Virus record (IMG/VR): IMGVR_UViG_3300032240_000846
Coordinates: 1-25,395 of that record
Strand: one strand, 5' to 3'
Origin: a virus
DNA length: 25,395 nucleotides
The notes below the pieces were generated by a model. It was not told where the DNA came from. It saw only the letters and a program-made list of their open reading frames with translations, and did not search any database. The position numbers and the translations under genes are program-made. Positions 20,483 to 25,274 of the stretch are shown piece after piece. Each line of letters begins with the position of its first letter. Within the stretch, counting starts at the first letter, position 1.

Positions 20483-20757
20483 CAGAAGAAGAACTTGAGA
20501 AGGCCATCGTCAGGCATACAAACCGCCGCAAGACATTCATGGCAGAAGGCTTATGCGAAGACCAAGCATGGGACTTGGCCGAGCAAATGTTTGAGCGCGA
20601 CAAAGACCCATACGACGACAGGCGTGTGTGCTTTGAATGCGTCTACTACGCCGGCAAACACTGCACCAAGATCATAGATAAACACGGTAAACCAACTATG
20701 CAACTTCGGTTCATTTTGCAACGCTGTGACTACTTTAAACTGAAAGGTAAAAAATGA
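20479..20757 (+). CDS. small Cys-containing putative zinc-binding protein
   Basis: The 92-residue protein has an N-terminal helical half (MTEEELEKAIVRHTNRRKTF) and a C-terminal half with four spaced cysteines: CFEC, then KHC, and finally QRCDYFKLK. CxxC plus two further Cys and an LQRCxxF ending is a pattern I associate with small phage/plasmid zinc-ribbon proteins of unknown role. It could bind nucleic acid. It overlaps both neighbours by four bases. Confidence 0.7.
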   Translation: MTEEELEKAIVRHTNRRKTFMAEGLCEDQAWDLAEQMFERDKDPYDDRRVCFECVYYAGKHCTKIIDKHGKPTMQLRFILQRCDYFKLKGKK

Positions 20758-20996
20758 ACTTTAAAAAAAATCTGCATGCATCTGACGAGTTAACTTTAAC
20801 AATTTATGACTTAGTCAATCTTCTTAAACATGGAAAGTTAGTTAGTTCTGGTTTAGATGTAATTTTTGATTTTGACAAAAAGTTTTGTGGACTTGATGCT
20901 GAAGACAAAATTGAAATCATGAGAACTTTTAAAGGTGCAAACGTAATCAAATTGATTGAAACAGTAGAAAACAAATTGAAGGAGCGCAACATATGA
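20754..20996 (+). CDS. AT-rich small hypothetical protein
   Basis: An 80-residue protein, rich in Lys, Leu, Asp and Phe (MNFKKNLHASDELTLTIYDL), with a helical C-terminus (ANVIKLIETVENKLKERNI). Its DNA is clearly more AT-rich than its neighbours, with codons such as TTA, AAA and GTT, which hints at separate acquisition. It is nevertheless joined by 4-base overlaps to the genes on both sides. No family recognised. Confidence 0.68.
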   Translation: MNFKKNLHASDELTLTIYDLVNLLKHGKLVSSGLDVIFDFDKKFCGLDAEDKIEIMRTFKGANVIKLIETVENKLKERNI

Positions 20997-21193
20997 CCGA
21001 GAAAATGAAAATTGTTTTTGCGCCCGGTTGTTTCGACAACTTCGACGGCACGCAAGAAGAGTTGGCGCAGATGCTGGCAGACCTTCACCAGATGGTGGAA
21101 GACGGAACCATCATGGATAACGCTACACCGATTGACACCGAAGATGAAGAAGCATTCATCGAGGCCATGATGAAGAAAGTACCACGCCAATGA
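20993..21193 (+). CDS. small conserved phage protein (FAPGCFDNFDGTQEEL motif)
   Basis: The 66-residue acidic protein starts MTEKMKIVFAPGCFDNFDGT and continues with a helix QEELAQMLADLHQMVEDG, then a second acidic segment (DTEDEEAFIEAMMKK). I recall the FAPGCFD-F-GTQEEL phrase as a recurrent small-protein signature in phages, with no assigned function. It overlaps the RuvC-like gene start by four bases and may act with it, which is only inference from position. Confidence 0.75.
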   Translation: MTEKMKIVFAPGCFDNFDGTQEELAQMLADLHQMVEDGTIMDNATPIDTEDEEAFIEAMMKKVPRQ

Positions 21194-21639
21194 GAACACT
21201 AGGAATTGATCCCGGCGCATCGGGCGCCATCGTGCTGTTGGAAGACGGCCAGCCTATCGAGTGGACTGCAATGCCCACCACCAAGATTGGCACGGCCACG
21301 CGAGTGAATGCGGCCGCTCTGACTGACTTCATTGCATCGTGCTGTTGTGAGCACGTATACGTTGAGCAGGTGCATGCAATGCCCGGGCAGGGCGTGACAT
21401 CGATGTTCAATTTCGGCCACTCATGCGGCACTGTGATGGGCGTGCTGGGCGCGATGGGCCTACCGCACACCATGGTGACACCGCAGGCGTGGAAAAAAGA
21501 AGCAGGCCTGATTGGCACCGACAAAGATGCCGCAAGGTCACGAGCAATTCAACTGTGGCCTAAGTGGCGCGAGTTGGACAAAAAGGGTAAGGGTCAGGCC
21601 TTGGCTGACGCCGCACTAATCGCCAAGTTCGGATCATGA
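21190..21639 (+). CDS. RuvC-like Holliday junction resolvase
   Basis: This 149-residue protein has the RNase H-like fold of RuvC resolvases. Motif I is LGIDPGASGAIVLL with D7. VYVEQVHAMPGQG provides E59. GQALADAALIAKFG near the C-terminus provides D140, in the final helix where bacterial RuvC has its last acidic residues. FNFGHSCGTVMGVLGAMGLP and PQAWKKEAGL match the regions typical of RuvC. It would cut four-way junctions produced by phage replication and recombination before packaging. It works in the same pathway as the exonuclease and SSB-like proteins of the leftward operon. Confidence 0.9.
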   Translation: MRTLGIDPGASGAIVLLEDGQPIEWTAMPTTKIGTATRVNAAALTDFIASCCCEHVYVEQVHAMPGQGVTSMFNFGHSCGTVMGVLGAMGLPHTMVTPQAWKKEAGLIGTDKDAARSRAIQLWPKWRELDKKGKGQALADAALIAKFGS

Positions 21640-21674
21640 GCGGCTGGCGCAAACGACAAATCATGGAGAAACAA

Positions 21675-22016
21675 ATGAGTCAAAAGGACATCAACAACGC
21701 AGTGGAATATTTGTACACCCACGGCGCCAAATATGCAGAGGCAAAAGCCCACAAGGGTTACCTTGAAAACTACACCAAGTCATTGATTGCATCACTGGCC
21801 ATCAAGTTCATCGCAGAAGAGAAGGCCAAGTCCATGACGCAGGCTGAATCCATGGCTTATGCAGACGAATCCTATGACATTCACATTCGAGGCCTTAAAG
21901 AGGCCGTAGAAGCCGAGGAGGCCCTCCGCTGGGGGTTGATAAGCGCACAGGCCCGAATCGACGTCTGGCGCTCTCAAGAGGCCTCCAACAGGGCATTTGA
22001 TAAGGTGGTGACGTGA
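21675..22016 (+). CDS. conserved phage helical protein of unknown function
   Basis: I place the start at ATG 21675 (MSQKDINNAVEYLYTHGAKY), six bases after GGAG; an upstream in-frame ATG at 21636 overlaps the RuvC stop (ATGA) and would add 13 residues. The protein is about 113 residues, strongly helical and charged: AKYAEAKAHKGYLENYTKSL, a central acidic helix, EALRWGLISAQARIDVWRSQ and the tail EASNRAFDKV. I recognise the QARIDVWRSQEASNR ending as typical of a conserved phage family found beside HNH/resolvase genes; no function is known to me. It overlaps the nuclease gene by four bases. Confidence 0.75.
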   Translation: MSQKDINNAVEYLYTHGAKYAEAKAHKGYLENYTKSLIASLAIKFIAEEKAKSMTQAESMAYADESYDIHIRGLKEAVEAEEALRWGLISAQARIDVWRSQEASNRAFDKVVT

Positions 22017-22285
22017 ACGGCAGTTACAACAAAGCCGAACGCGCATGGGTGCAGTTGGTCAAAGAGCAAGCGTGCTCTGTCTGCGGCCAAGAGGGGCCCA
22101 GCGATGCCCACCACATCAAGCAGGGAAATCACTTCACTGTGGTGGCCCTGTGCAAGTCCTGCCATCAAGGGAGCAAGATGGGTTGGCATGGCGAGAAAAG
22201 AGCATGGGCTATCGCTAAGATGGAGCCCATCGATGCCCTAAATGTCACAGTCTCAAACGTGTTTGCTAGTCTGAATAGTAGCTAG
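22013..22285 (+). CDS. HNH-type nuclease, Ref/DUF968-like
   Basis: The 90-residue protein starts at GTG 22013, overlapping the previous stop (GTGA). It shows CSVCGQEG, then DAHHIKQGNHFTVVALCKSC, then HQGSKMGWHGEKRAW. The two CxxC pairs and the HH/H residues form a small zinc-bound HNH (beta-beta-alpha metal) fold similar to phage P1 Ref (RecA-dependent nuclease) or DUF968 proteins. It may nick or cut D-loop or junction DNA together with the RuvC-like enzyme. The last codons contain a near-copy of the CTAGTCTGACTAGTAGC palindrome (22265-22282). Confidence 0.8.
   Translation: MNGSYNKAERAWVQLVKEQACSVCGQEGPSDAHHIKQGNHFTVVALCKSCHQGSKMGWHGEKRAWAIAKMEPIDALNVTVSNVFASLNSS
22265..22282 (+). repeat. 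imperfect copy of the CTAGTC palindrome
   Basis: GCTAGTCTGAATAGTAGC differs from the 15992-16009 copy (ACTAGTCTGACTAGTAGC) at two positions. It overlaps the last codons and stop of the nuclease gene and is directly followed by another CTAG. It is about 110 bases ahead of promoter D. Confidence 0.5.
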
Positions 22286-22301
22286 TTTGTTTTCAAAAAC
22301 G

Positions 22302-22369
22302 GCCGTCGTGCAAAAAAACAACGGCAAAAAAAACTTTTTTTCAACTTTTTTCACTTTTTTTGCAAAAAA
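22302..22369 (+). promoter_or_regulatory. phased A/T tracts upstream of promoter D
   Basis: Six tracts of 6-8 A or T lie at 22312-22318, 22326-22333, 22335-22341, 22346-22351, 22355-22361 and 22364-22369. Most centres are 9-11 bases apart, close to one helical turn, so the DNA should be bent, and they end just before the -35. They may act as an UP element. The 5' part also holds GCCGT (22302-22306) complementary to ACGGC (22321-22325), a weak terminator-like stem for the upstream operon. Confidence 0.6.
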
Positions 22370-22372
22370 GGC

Positions 22373-22403
22373 TTGCACATAGAATCTAACTGCGTGTTAG
22401 AAT
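22373..22403 (+). promoter_or_regulatory. promoter with 17-bp dyad, site D
   Basis: TTGCAC (22373-22378), 19 bases, then TGTTAGAAT with hexamer TAGAAT (22398-22403). The dyad TCTAACTGCGTGTTAGA (22385-22401) is the most symmetric copy: TCTAAC and GTTAGA are perfect 6-bp arms. A long AT-tract region precedes it. It looks like the strongest of the five promoters. Confidence 0.8.
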
Positions 22404-22409
22404 TGTTTC

Positions 22410-22431
22410 CACTGCAATGTCGCAGGTTTAT
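22410..22431 (+). repeat. leader repeat copy 1 (shared with site E)
   Basis: These 22 bases, starting CACTGCAATG and ending GCAGGTTTAT, recur at 24289-24310 with one difference. CTGC and GCAG in the repeat can form a small hairpin with a 6-base loop just before the ribosome binding site. It lies 7 bases after the -10 of promoter D, at or near the expected transcript start. Confidence 0.75.
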
Positions 22432-22445
22432 TTAGGAGATTTCAA

Positions 22446-22763
22446 ATGACTGAAGTTCAAGCAACCATCCAAGCCCTCGCAACTGTCGAGAGCCTCAGCA
22501 ACGACATCGACACTCTTGCAGTGTTGGATCGTCAACAGAAAGCATTGGCCGCTCAGGTCAAAACCCTCAAAGACAACATCGCCAACACCTTTGGCGAAGG
22601 TAAGCACCGTGGTGAGAAGTACGGCGCTACTGTCGTTATTGCCAACGTCAAAGGAACTGTCGATTACGACGCACTGTGCAAACACTTCGGTATCACTGAA
22701 GACCAACTCAACGCCTTCCGCAAAGAAGGTTCTGCACGTATCACCGTGACACCTACAGCTTAA
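22446..22763 (+). CDS. conserved early phage protein, unknown function
   Basis: The 105-residue protein is the first gene of promoter D, with AGGAGAT as ribosome binding site. The N-terminal 55 residues are a helix or coiled coil (TIQALATVESLSNDIDTLAV and QQKALAAQVKTLKDNIANTF). The second half has GEGKHRGEKYGATVVIANVK and a small helical domain with DYDALCKHFGITEDQLNAFR. I recall the YGEGKHRGEKYG phrase from conserved but unnamed phage proteins; the layout is also similar to Gam-like host-nuclease inhibitors, but that is a weak analogy. Strong promoter signals suggest abundant early expression. Confidence 0.72.
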   Translation: MTEVQATIQALATVESLSNDIDTLAVLDRQQKALAAQVKTLKDNIANTFGEGKHRGEKYGATVVIANVKGTVDYDALCKHFGITEDQLNAFRKEGSARITVTPTA

Positions 22764-22770
22764 TTGCAAC

Positions 22771-22786
22771 GGGCCCTTCGGGGCCC
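22771..22786 (+). other. intergenic UUCG tetraloop hairpin
   Basis: GGGCCC-TTCG-GGGCCC forms a perfect 6-bp GC stem closed by the very stable C(UUCG)G tetraloop. No T-run follows; the AAGGAG of the next gene is only three bases away. It is therefore more likely an RNA stability or processing element than a terminator. Confidence 0.8.
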
Positions 22787-22800
22787 ATAAGGAGACCTTC

Positions 22801-23055
22801 ATGAAACGTGCATACCTCAAAGCCTACAACGCCCTCAAAAAGCTGGGTTGCCCTGTGTTTGAACGCAGTGACTATCCCGGCAGATTCTTGATCAGCGCAG
22901 AAGAGCCCGAGAGTTACAAATGGGCCAACTACTACCCCGACTACAACCAGTGGTCAGGTGAAAACACCAGTCCAGTCATGGATCAAATCTTGAGCAAGCA
23001 TGGATTGTTTGCTGAGTGGGAAAACCCCGGTTGTTTAATCGTTTTTGAAATTTAA
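22801..23055 (+). CDS. small conserved phage protein, unknown function
   Basis: This 84-residue protein starts MKRAYLKAYNALKKLGCPVF and continues ERSDYPGRFLISAEEPESYK, with a Tyr/Trp-rich middle (WANYYPDYNQW) and the tail KHGLFAEWENPGCLIVFEI. I recall this layout from unannotated phage genes; no function is known to me. AAGGAG sits between the tetraloop hairpin and its ATG. Confidence 0.75.
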   Translation: MKRAYLKAYNALKKLGCPVFERSDYPGRFLISAEEPESYKWANYYPDYNQWSGENTSPVMDQILSKHGLFAEWENPGCLIVFEI

Positions 23056-23065
23056 GGAGAACATT

Positions 23066-23449
23066 ATGAATGCAGGAACACAAACAGGTAGCTTGGTCAA
23101 TCATTTGTACAGCCGCATGACTATCGGCGCGCCAGAGCCCACCGTAGGCATGGGCGTGACCATGCTGTCGTGGACAGATCGCGACGCCGGCACTATCGTT
23201 GAGGTAAACATGAAGAAGCGATACATCGCAGTCACCGAAGATCGCGCAGAGCGCATCGACAACAACGGCATTAGCGAGTCGCAAGAGTACAAGTTCACGC
23301 CAGTGCTGGATGGCCACCTTAACTACTACCGCAAGGACAAGAAGGGCCAATGGCGCCGTTGCTATCACAATCAGAACGGCCGTCTTGTATTTGGCACTGG
23401 TGGCTTGATTGTTGGCCGCCGCGAGAAGTACTACGATTTTTCTTTCTAA
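23066..23449 (+). CDS. conserved phage protein, unknown function
   Basis: Start is ATG 23066, seven bases after AAGGAG; an in-frame TTG at 23045 lies in the preceding gene. The 127-residue protein is mainly beta: VGMGVTMLSWTDRDAGTIVE, KKRYIAVTEDRAERIDNNGI, SESQEYKFTPVLDG, and LIVGRREKYYDFSF at the end. The SWTDR, RIDNNG(I/M)SE and Y-DFSF motifs are typical of a widespread small protein family that I know only as uncharacterised. Confidence 0.78.
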   Translation: MNAGTQTGSLVNHLYSRMTIGAPEPTVGMGVTMLSWTDRDAGTIVEVNMKKRYIAVTEDRAERIDNNGISESQEYKFTPVLDGHLNYYRKDKKGQWRRCYHNQNGRLVFGTGGLIVGRREKYYDFSF

Positions 23450-23459
23450 GGAGACAACC

Positions 23460-23648
23460 ATGAGCACAATTACATTGCCACCACACTCAAAGATCAGTTA
23501 TCCATCAACACCCAACAGAGATTTCAAATGGGAGACTGGTTCCGACGTGCAGGCCATCTGGCGCCGCTTTGGCTGGACACCGCCAAGTGAGAAGATGACA
23601 CCACCACCACCCGAGAAATTTATCGAACCAGTAAGGAAATTCAAATGA
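23460..23648 (+). CDS. small Pro-rich hypothetical protein
   Basis: ATG 23460 follows AAGGAG by six bases. The 62-residue product contains ISYPSTPNRDFKWETGSDVQ, a short helix with VQAIWRRFGWTPPSE and a Pro-rich basic tail (MTPPPPEKFIEPVRKFK). The IWRRFGWxPPSE phrase looks conserved in small phage proteins, as far as I recall. The stop overlaps the next ATG. Confidence 0.68.
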   Translation: MSTITLPPHSKISYPSTPNRDFKWETGSDVQAIWRRFGWTPPSEKMTPPPPEKFIEPVRKFK

Positions 23649-23908
23649 GCGAGAAAAAAGAAATGAGTCAACTTGCCCGGCAGTTGCTGGGCAACTCTGG
23701 CGCTGTGCAGTTCTACACTCAGCAGGAGTTTGACGACGCGCTGACCATTGCTAAGGCTGAGATCATGACGGTGGCCATCGAGACCACAAAGCGCGCCATC
23801 ATGATCGAACGCGAAGAATGCGCCAAGATATGTGAGCAGGCCCCAGAACCCGATGGCGCTGACTTGGCTGAGAAGATTCGTAACCGTATCCCTACACAAC
23901 GCCAATAG
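23645..23908 (+). CDS. small helical hypothetical protein
   Basis: An 87-residue protein begins in a 4-base overlap with the previous gene. It has an N-terminal polar helix and a second half with TTKRAIMIEREECAKICEQA and a C-terminal DLAEKIRNRIPTQRQ. The ExxxIxxEREECAKICE helix is common in small phage proteins of unknown function; two Cys could bind metal or pair. No family assigned. Confidence 0.68.
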   Translation: MSEKKEMSQLARQLLGNSGAVQFYTQQEFDDALTIAKAEIMTVAIETTKRAIMIEREECAKICEQAPEPDGADLAEKIRNRIPTQRQ

Positions 23909-23917
23909 GAGGGCGCT

Positions 23918-24238
23918 ATGGATAAAGAGATTGACGCAGTCGAGAAGATCGCCGTCGCGATGGAAATGCGCATCAATGACACGATGAAGGACACCGTCGA
24001 GCAATACGACATCGGTGTGGCCGTCAATGTCTTAATCCAAGTGGCCACCAGCATGCTGGCCAAGGCCGTGATTATGACCAAGCATGAACATCAGGCTGGT
24101 TTGGCCAAAGTGATTGCCGTCATGGTTCGTGCCAAGGTCGTAGAGGGTAATGCGGCCGTGGAATCTATCGTGGCCATCGAAAAAGCCATGATGGGCCCGT
24201 ACAGCGGCGACTTCACTTGCTCACCTACAAATCATTAG
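23918..24238 (+). CDS. hypothetical helical protein
   Basis: A 106-residue, Ala/Val/Met-rich helical protein follows after nine bases, with AGGAGGG as ribosome binding site. Segments include VEKIAVAMEMRINDTMKD, GVAVNVLIQVATSMLAKAVI and LAKVIAVMVRAKVVEGNAAV. The helices are moderately hydrophobic but do not form a clear membrane segment. No motif gives a function. It is the last gene of the promoter D cluster. Confidence 0.66.
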   Translation: MDKEIDAVEKIAVAMEMRINDTMKDTVEQYDIGVAVNVLIQVATSMLAKAVIMTKHEHQAGLAKVIAVMVRAKVVEGNAAVESIVAIEKAMMGPYSGDFTCSPTNH

Positions 24239-24251
24239 GGTTTGTACCTAA

Positions 24252-24282
24252 TTGTGTACAGACTCTAATTTTGTGTTAGAAT
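24252..24282 (+). promoter_or_regulatory. promoter with 17-bp dyad, site E
   Basis: TTGTGT (24252-24257), 19 bases, then TGTTAGAAT with hexamer TAGAAT (24277-24282). The dyad TCTAATTTTGTGTTAGA (24264-24280) has perfect arms. A second small inverted repeat, TGTAC/GTACA (24243-24247 with 24256-24260), covers the -35 region. Spacing and leader match site D, so the two promoter-leader units look like a duplicated module. Confidence 0.75.
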
Positions 24283-24288
24283 TCTCAT

Positions 24289-24310
24289 CACTGCAATGAC
24301 GCAGGTTTAT
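24289..24310 (+). repeat. leader repeat copy 2
   Basis: These 22 bases match 22410-22431 with a single change (T to A in the loop), leaving the CTGC/GCAG arms intact. Position relative to the promoter is the same as in site D: the repeat starts seven bases after the -10. Retention of the arms with a loop change is what an RNA hairpin would predict. Confidence 0.75.
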
Positions 24311-24325
24311 AACAAGGAGTTAGAC

Positions 24326-24520
24326 ATGAACGAAGAGATCGAAACAATCATCCACACCCAAGAGAACGTGCGCATTAGCGTCGATGTCTGGGATGACGGC
24401 GGCGTATGGTTGTCACTGCAAGGTCGTGGTGCCAGCATGCACACCACGCTGACCCGCGCCGAAGCAGAGCAAATGCTCAAGGGCTTGCAAGCAATCTTGG
24501 CCAAAGAGGTGACAGCATGA
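24326..24520 (+). CDS. small acidic hypothetical protein
   Basis: The start is ATG 24326, six bases after AAGGAG; an earlier in-frame ATG (24296) lies within the leader repeat. The 64-residue protein has a strand-rich N-terminus (IETIIHTQENVRISVDVWDD), GGVWLSLQGRGASMHTTLTR and a C-terminal helix AEAEQMLKGLQAILAKE. The shape suggests a small antiparallel sheet with one helix. No family recognised. It overlaps the next start. Confidence 0.68.
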   Translation: MNEEIETIIHTQENVRISVDVWDDGGVWLSLQGRGASMHTTLTRAEAEQMLKGLQAILAKEVTA

Positions 24521-24759
24521 ACCGCCATGAAATCGATGAGATGATGCGGGGCTTGCCCAGCCAACAGCCACAAGAGACAACAGCCCAGAAGTGGCTGGTG
24601 GGCTTCCTCTTCGTGGCATTCCTGATTTTGTGCATGTGGGCACCAGATTTTCGCTATCAACCAACCGAGGAAATAAACCATGGCAACAGCCAAAAAGATA
24701 TCAGCCAAGAAAGTGGCTACCAAGGCCCCTGCAAAGAAGGCATTCGCGAAGGCCGTTAA
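24517..24759 (+). CDS. small single-pass membrane protein
   Basis: An 80-residue frame starts ATG 24517, overlapping the previous stop by four bases. It has a polar N-terminus (NRHEIDEMMRGLPSQQPQET), one clear membrane segment (WLVGFLFVAFLILCMWAP, about residues 26-43) and a polar C-terminus. Its last 80 bases overlap the start of the next gene in another frame. A membrane protein made early could act in superinfection exclusion or host takeover, but nothing proves this. The C-terminal third may be a by-product of the overlap. Confidence 0.6.
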   Translation: MNRHEIDEMMRGLPSQQPQETTAQKWLVGFLFVAFLILCMWAPDFRYQPTEEINHGNSQKDISQESGYQGPCKEGIREGR

Positions 24760-24955
24760 ACGGGCCTCAGAGCCGTCAAAACAGGTGGAGCCTACCTACT
24801 CCATGTCCCCAGAGGTCAAAGAGTGGATAGAGCGTGCCAATAGCATGATCCAGCACCTGCGTGGCAAGGTGGATCGTTTGGAGCGTGAGAACAAAGAACT
24901 CAAGTCCTATCGTAAGTTTGCAGAAAGCAGGATTCTCAATGTCAGCCAAGAATGA
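24680..24955 (+). CDS. basic H1-like N-terminus plus coiled coil, putative DNA-binding protein
   Basis: The 91-residue protein begins MATAKKISAKKVATKAPAKK and continues with Ala/Lys repeats like histone H1 or the H1-like tails of bacterial nucleoid proteins (about residues 1-34). Residues about 40-90 are a coiled coil (VKEWIERANSMIQHLRGKVD; LERENKELKSYRKFAES). A basic AKK tail on an oligomerising helix suggests nonspecific DNA binding and bridging. GAGG nine bases upstream is its ribosome binding site. It overlaps genes on both sides. Function is inferred from composition only. Confidence 0.68.
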   Translation: MATAKKISAKKVATKAPAKKAFAKAVKRASEPSKQVEPTYSMSPEVKEWIERANSMIQHLRGKVDRLERENKELKSYRKFAESRILNVSQE

Positions 24956-25220
24956 AGGGCCTGAGTGCCAGAACAAACAGGCGGCGCGCGAAGCATCATT
25001 CAAGATGCCCAAGCACGACAGCAAGATCACATTCTTGAACCAAGATGGGGACGAAGTAGGAGTATTGGACTTTAATGGCCCCGGATTATCGTTTGAAGGA
25101 GTGGCTGATCTGAGCGCCATCACATTCATGAATCATTTGAGCCGCAGGTTCCAAGATCGCCTCAAAGAGGAATACGACAGAGGCTTCAAAGCAGGTAAGT
25201 CTTCACAAACTAAGTCTTAA
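24939..25220 (+). CDS. conserved small phage protein near terminase
   Basis: Start ATG 24939 is preceded by AGGA; its first 17 bases overlap the previous gene. The 93-residue protein has a polar N-terminus, then SKITFLNQDGDEVGVLDFNG, PGLSFEGVADLSAITFMNHL and a basic helical tail (EEYDRGFKAGKSS). The VLDF-G--L-FEG--D-SA--F pattern is one I recall from small proteins just upstream of terminase genes in aquatic phages; no function is known to me. Confidence 0.74.
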   Translation: MSAKNEGPECQNKQAAREASFKMPKHDSKITFLNQDGDEVGVLDFNGPGLSFEGVADLSAITFMNHLSRRFQDRLKEEYDRGFKAGKSSQTKS

Positions 25221-25231
25221 AGAGGTAAACT

Positions 25232-25273
25232 TCCAGTTATGCGCTGAAATCATTGCGCGACAAAGGACTGGAA
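25232..25273 (+). promoter_or_regulatory. inverted repeat spanning the terminase ribosome binding site
   Basis: TTCCAGT (near 25232) and ACTGGAA (25267-25273) are perfect complements, with GCGC/GCGC as possible inner pairs. The AAAGGA ribosome binding site (25262-25267) lies inside the loop side and the 3' arm abuts the ATG at 25275. Folding would hide the ribosome binding site, so this may be a translational control element or a protein-binding dyad. Confidence 0.5.
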
Positions 25274-25274
25274 T

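Noticed and set aside
21636-21674. Earlier start for the gene after the RuvC-like gene
   Set aside because: ATG 21636 has only the stop overlap in its favour; ATG 21675 has GGAG at six bases. The earlier start remains possible.
24296-24325. Upstream ATG for the gene behind promoter E
   Set aside because: It lies in the 22-base leader repeat shared with site D, which is noncoding there; ATG 24326 has AAGGAG.
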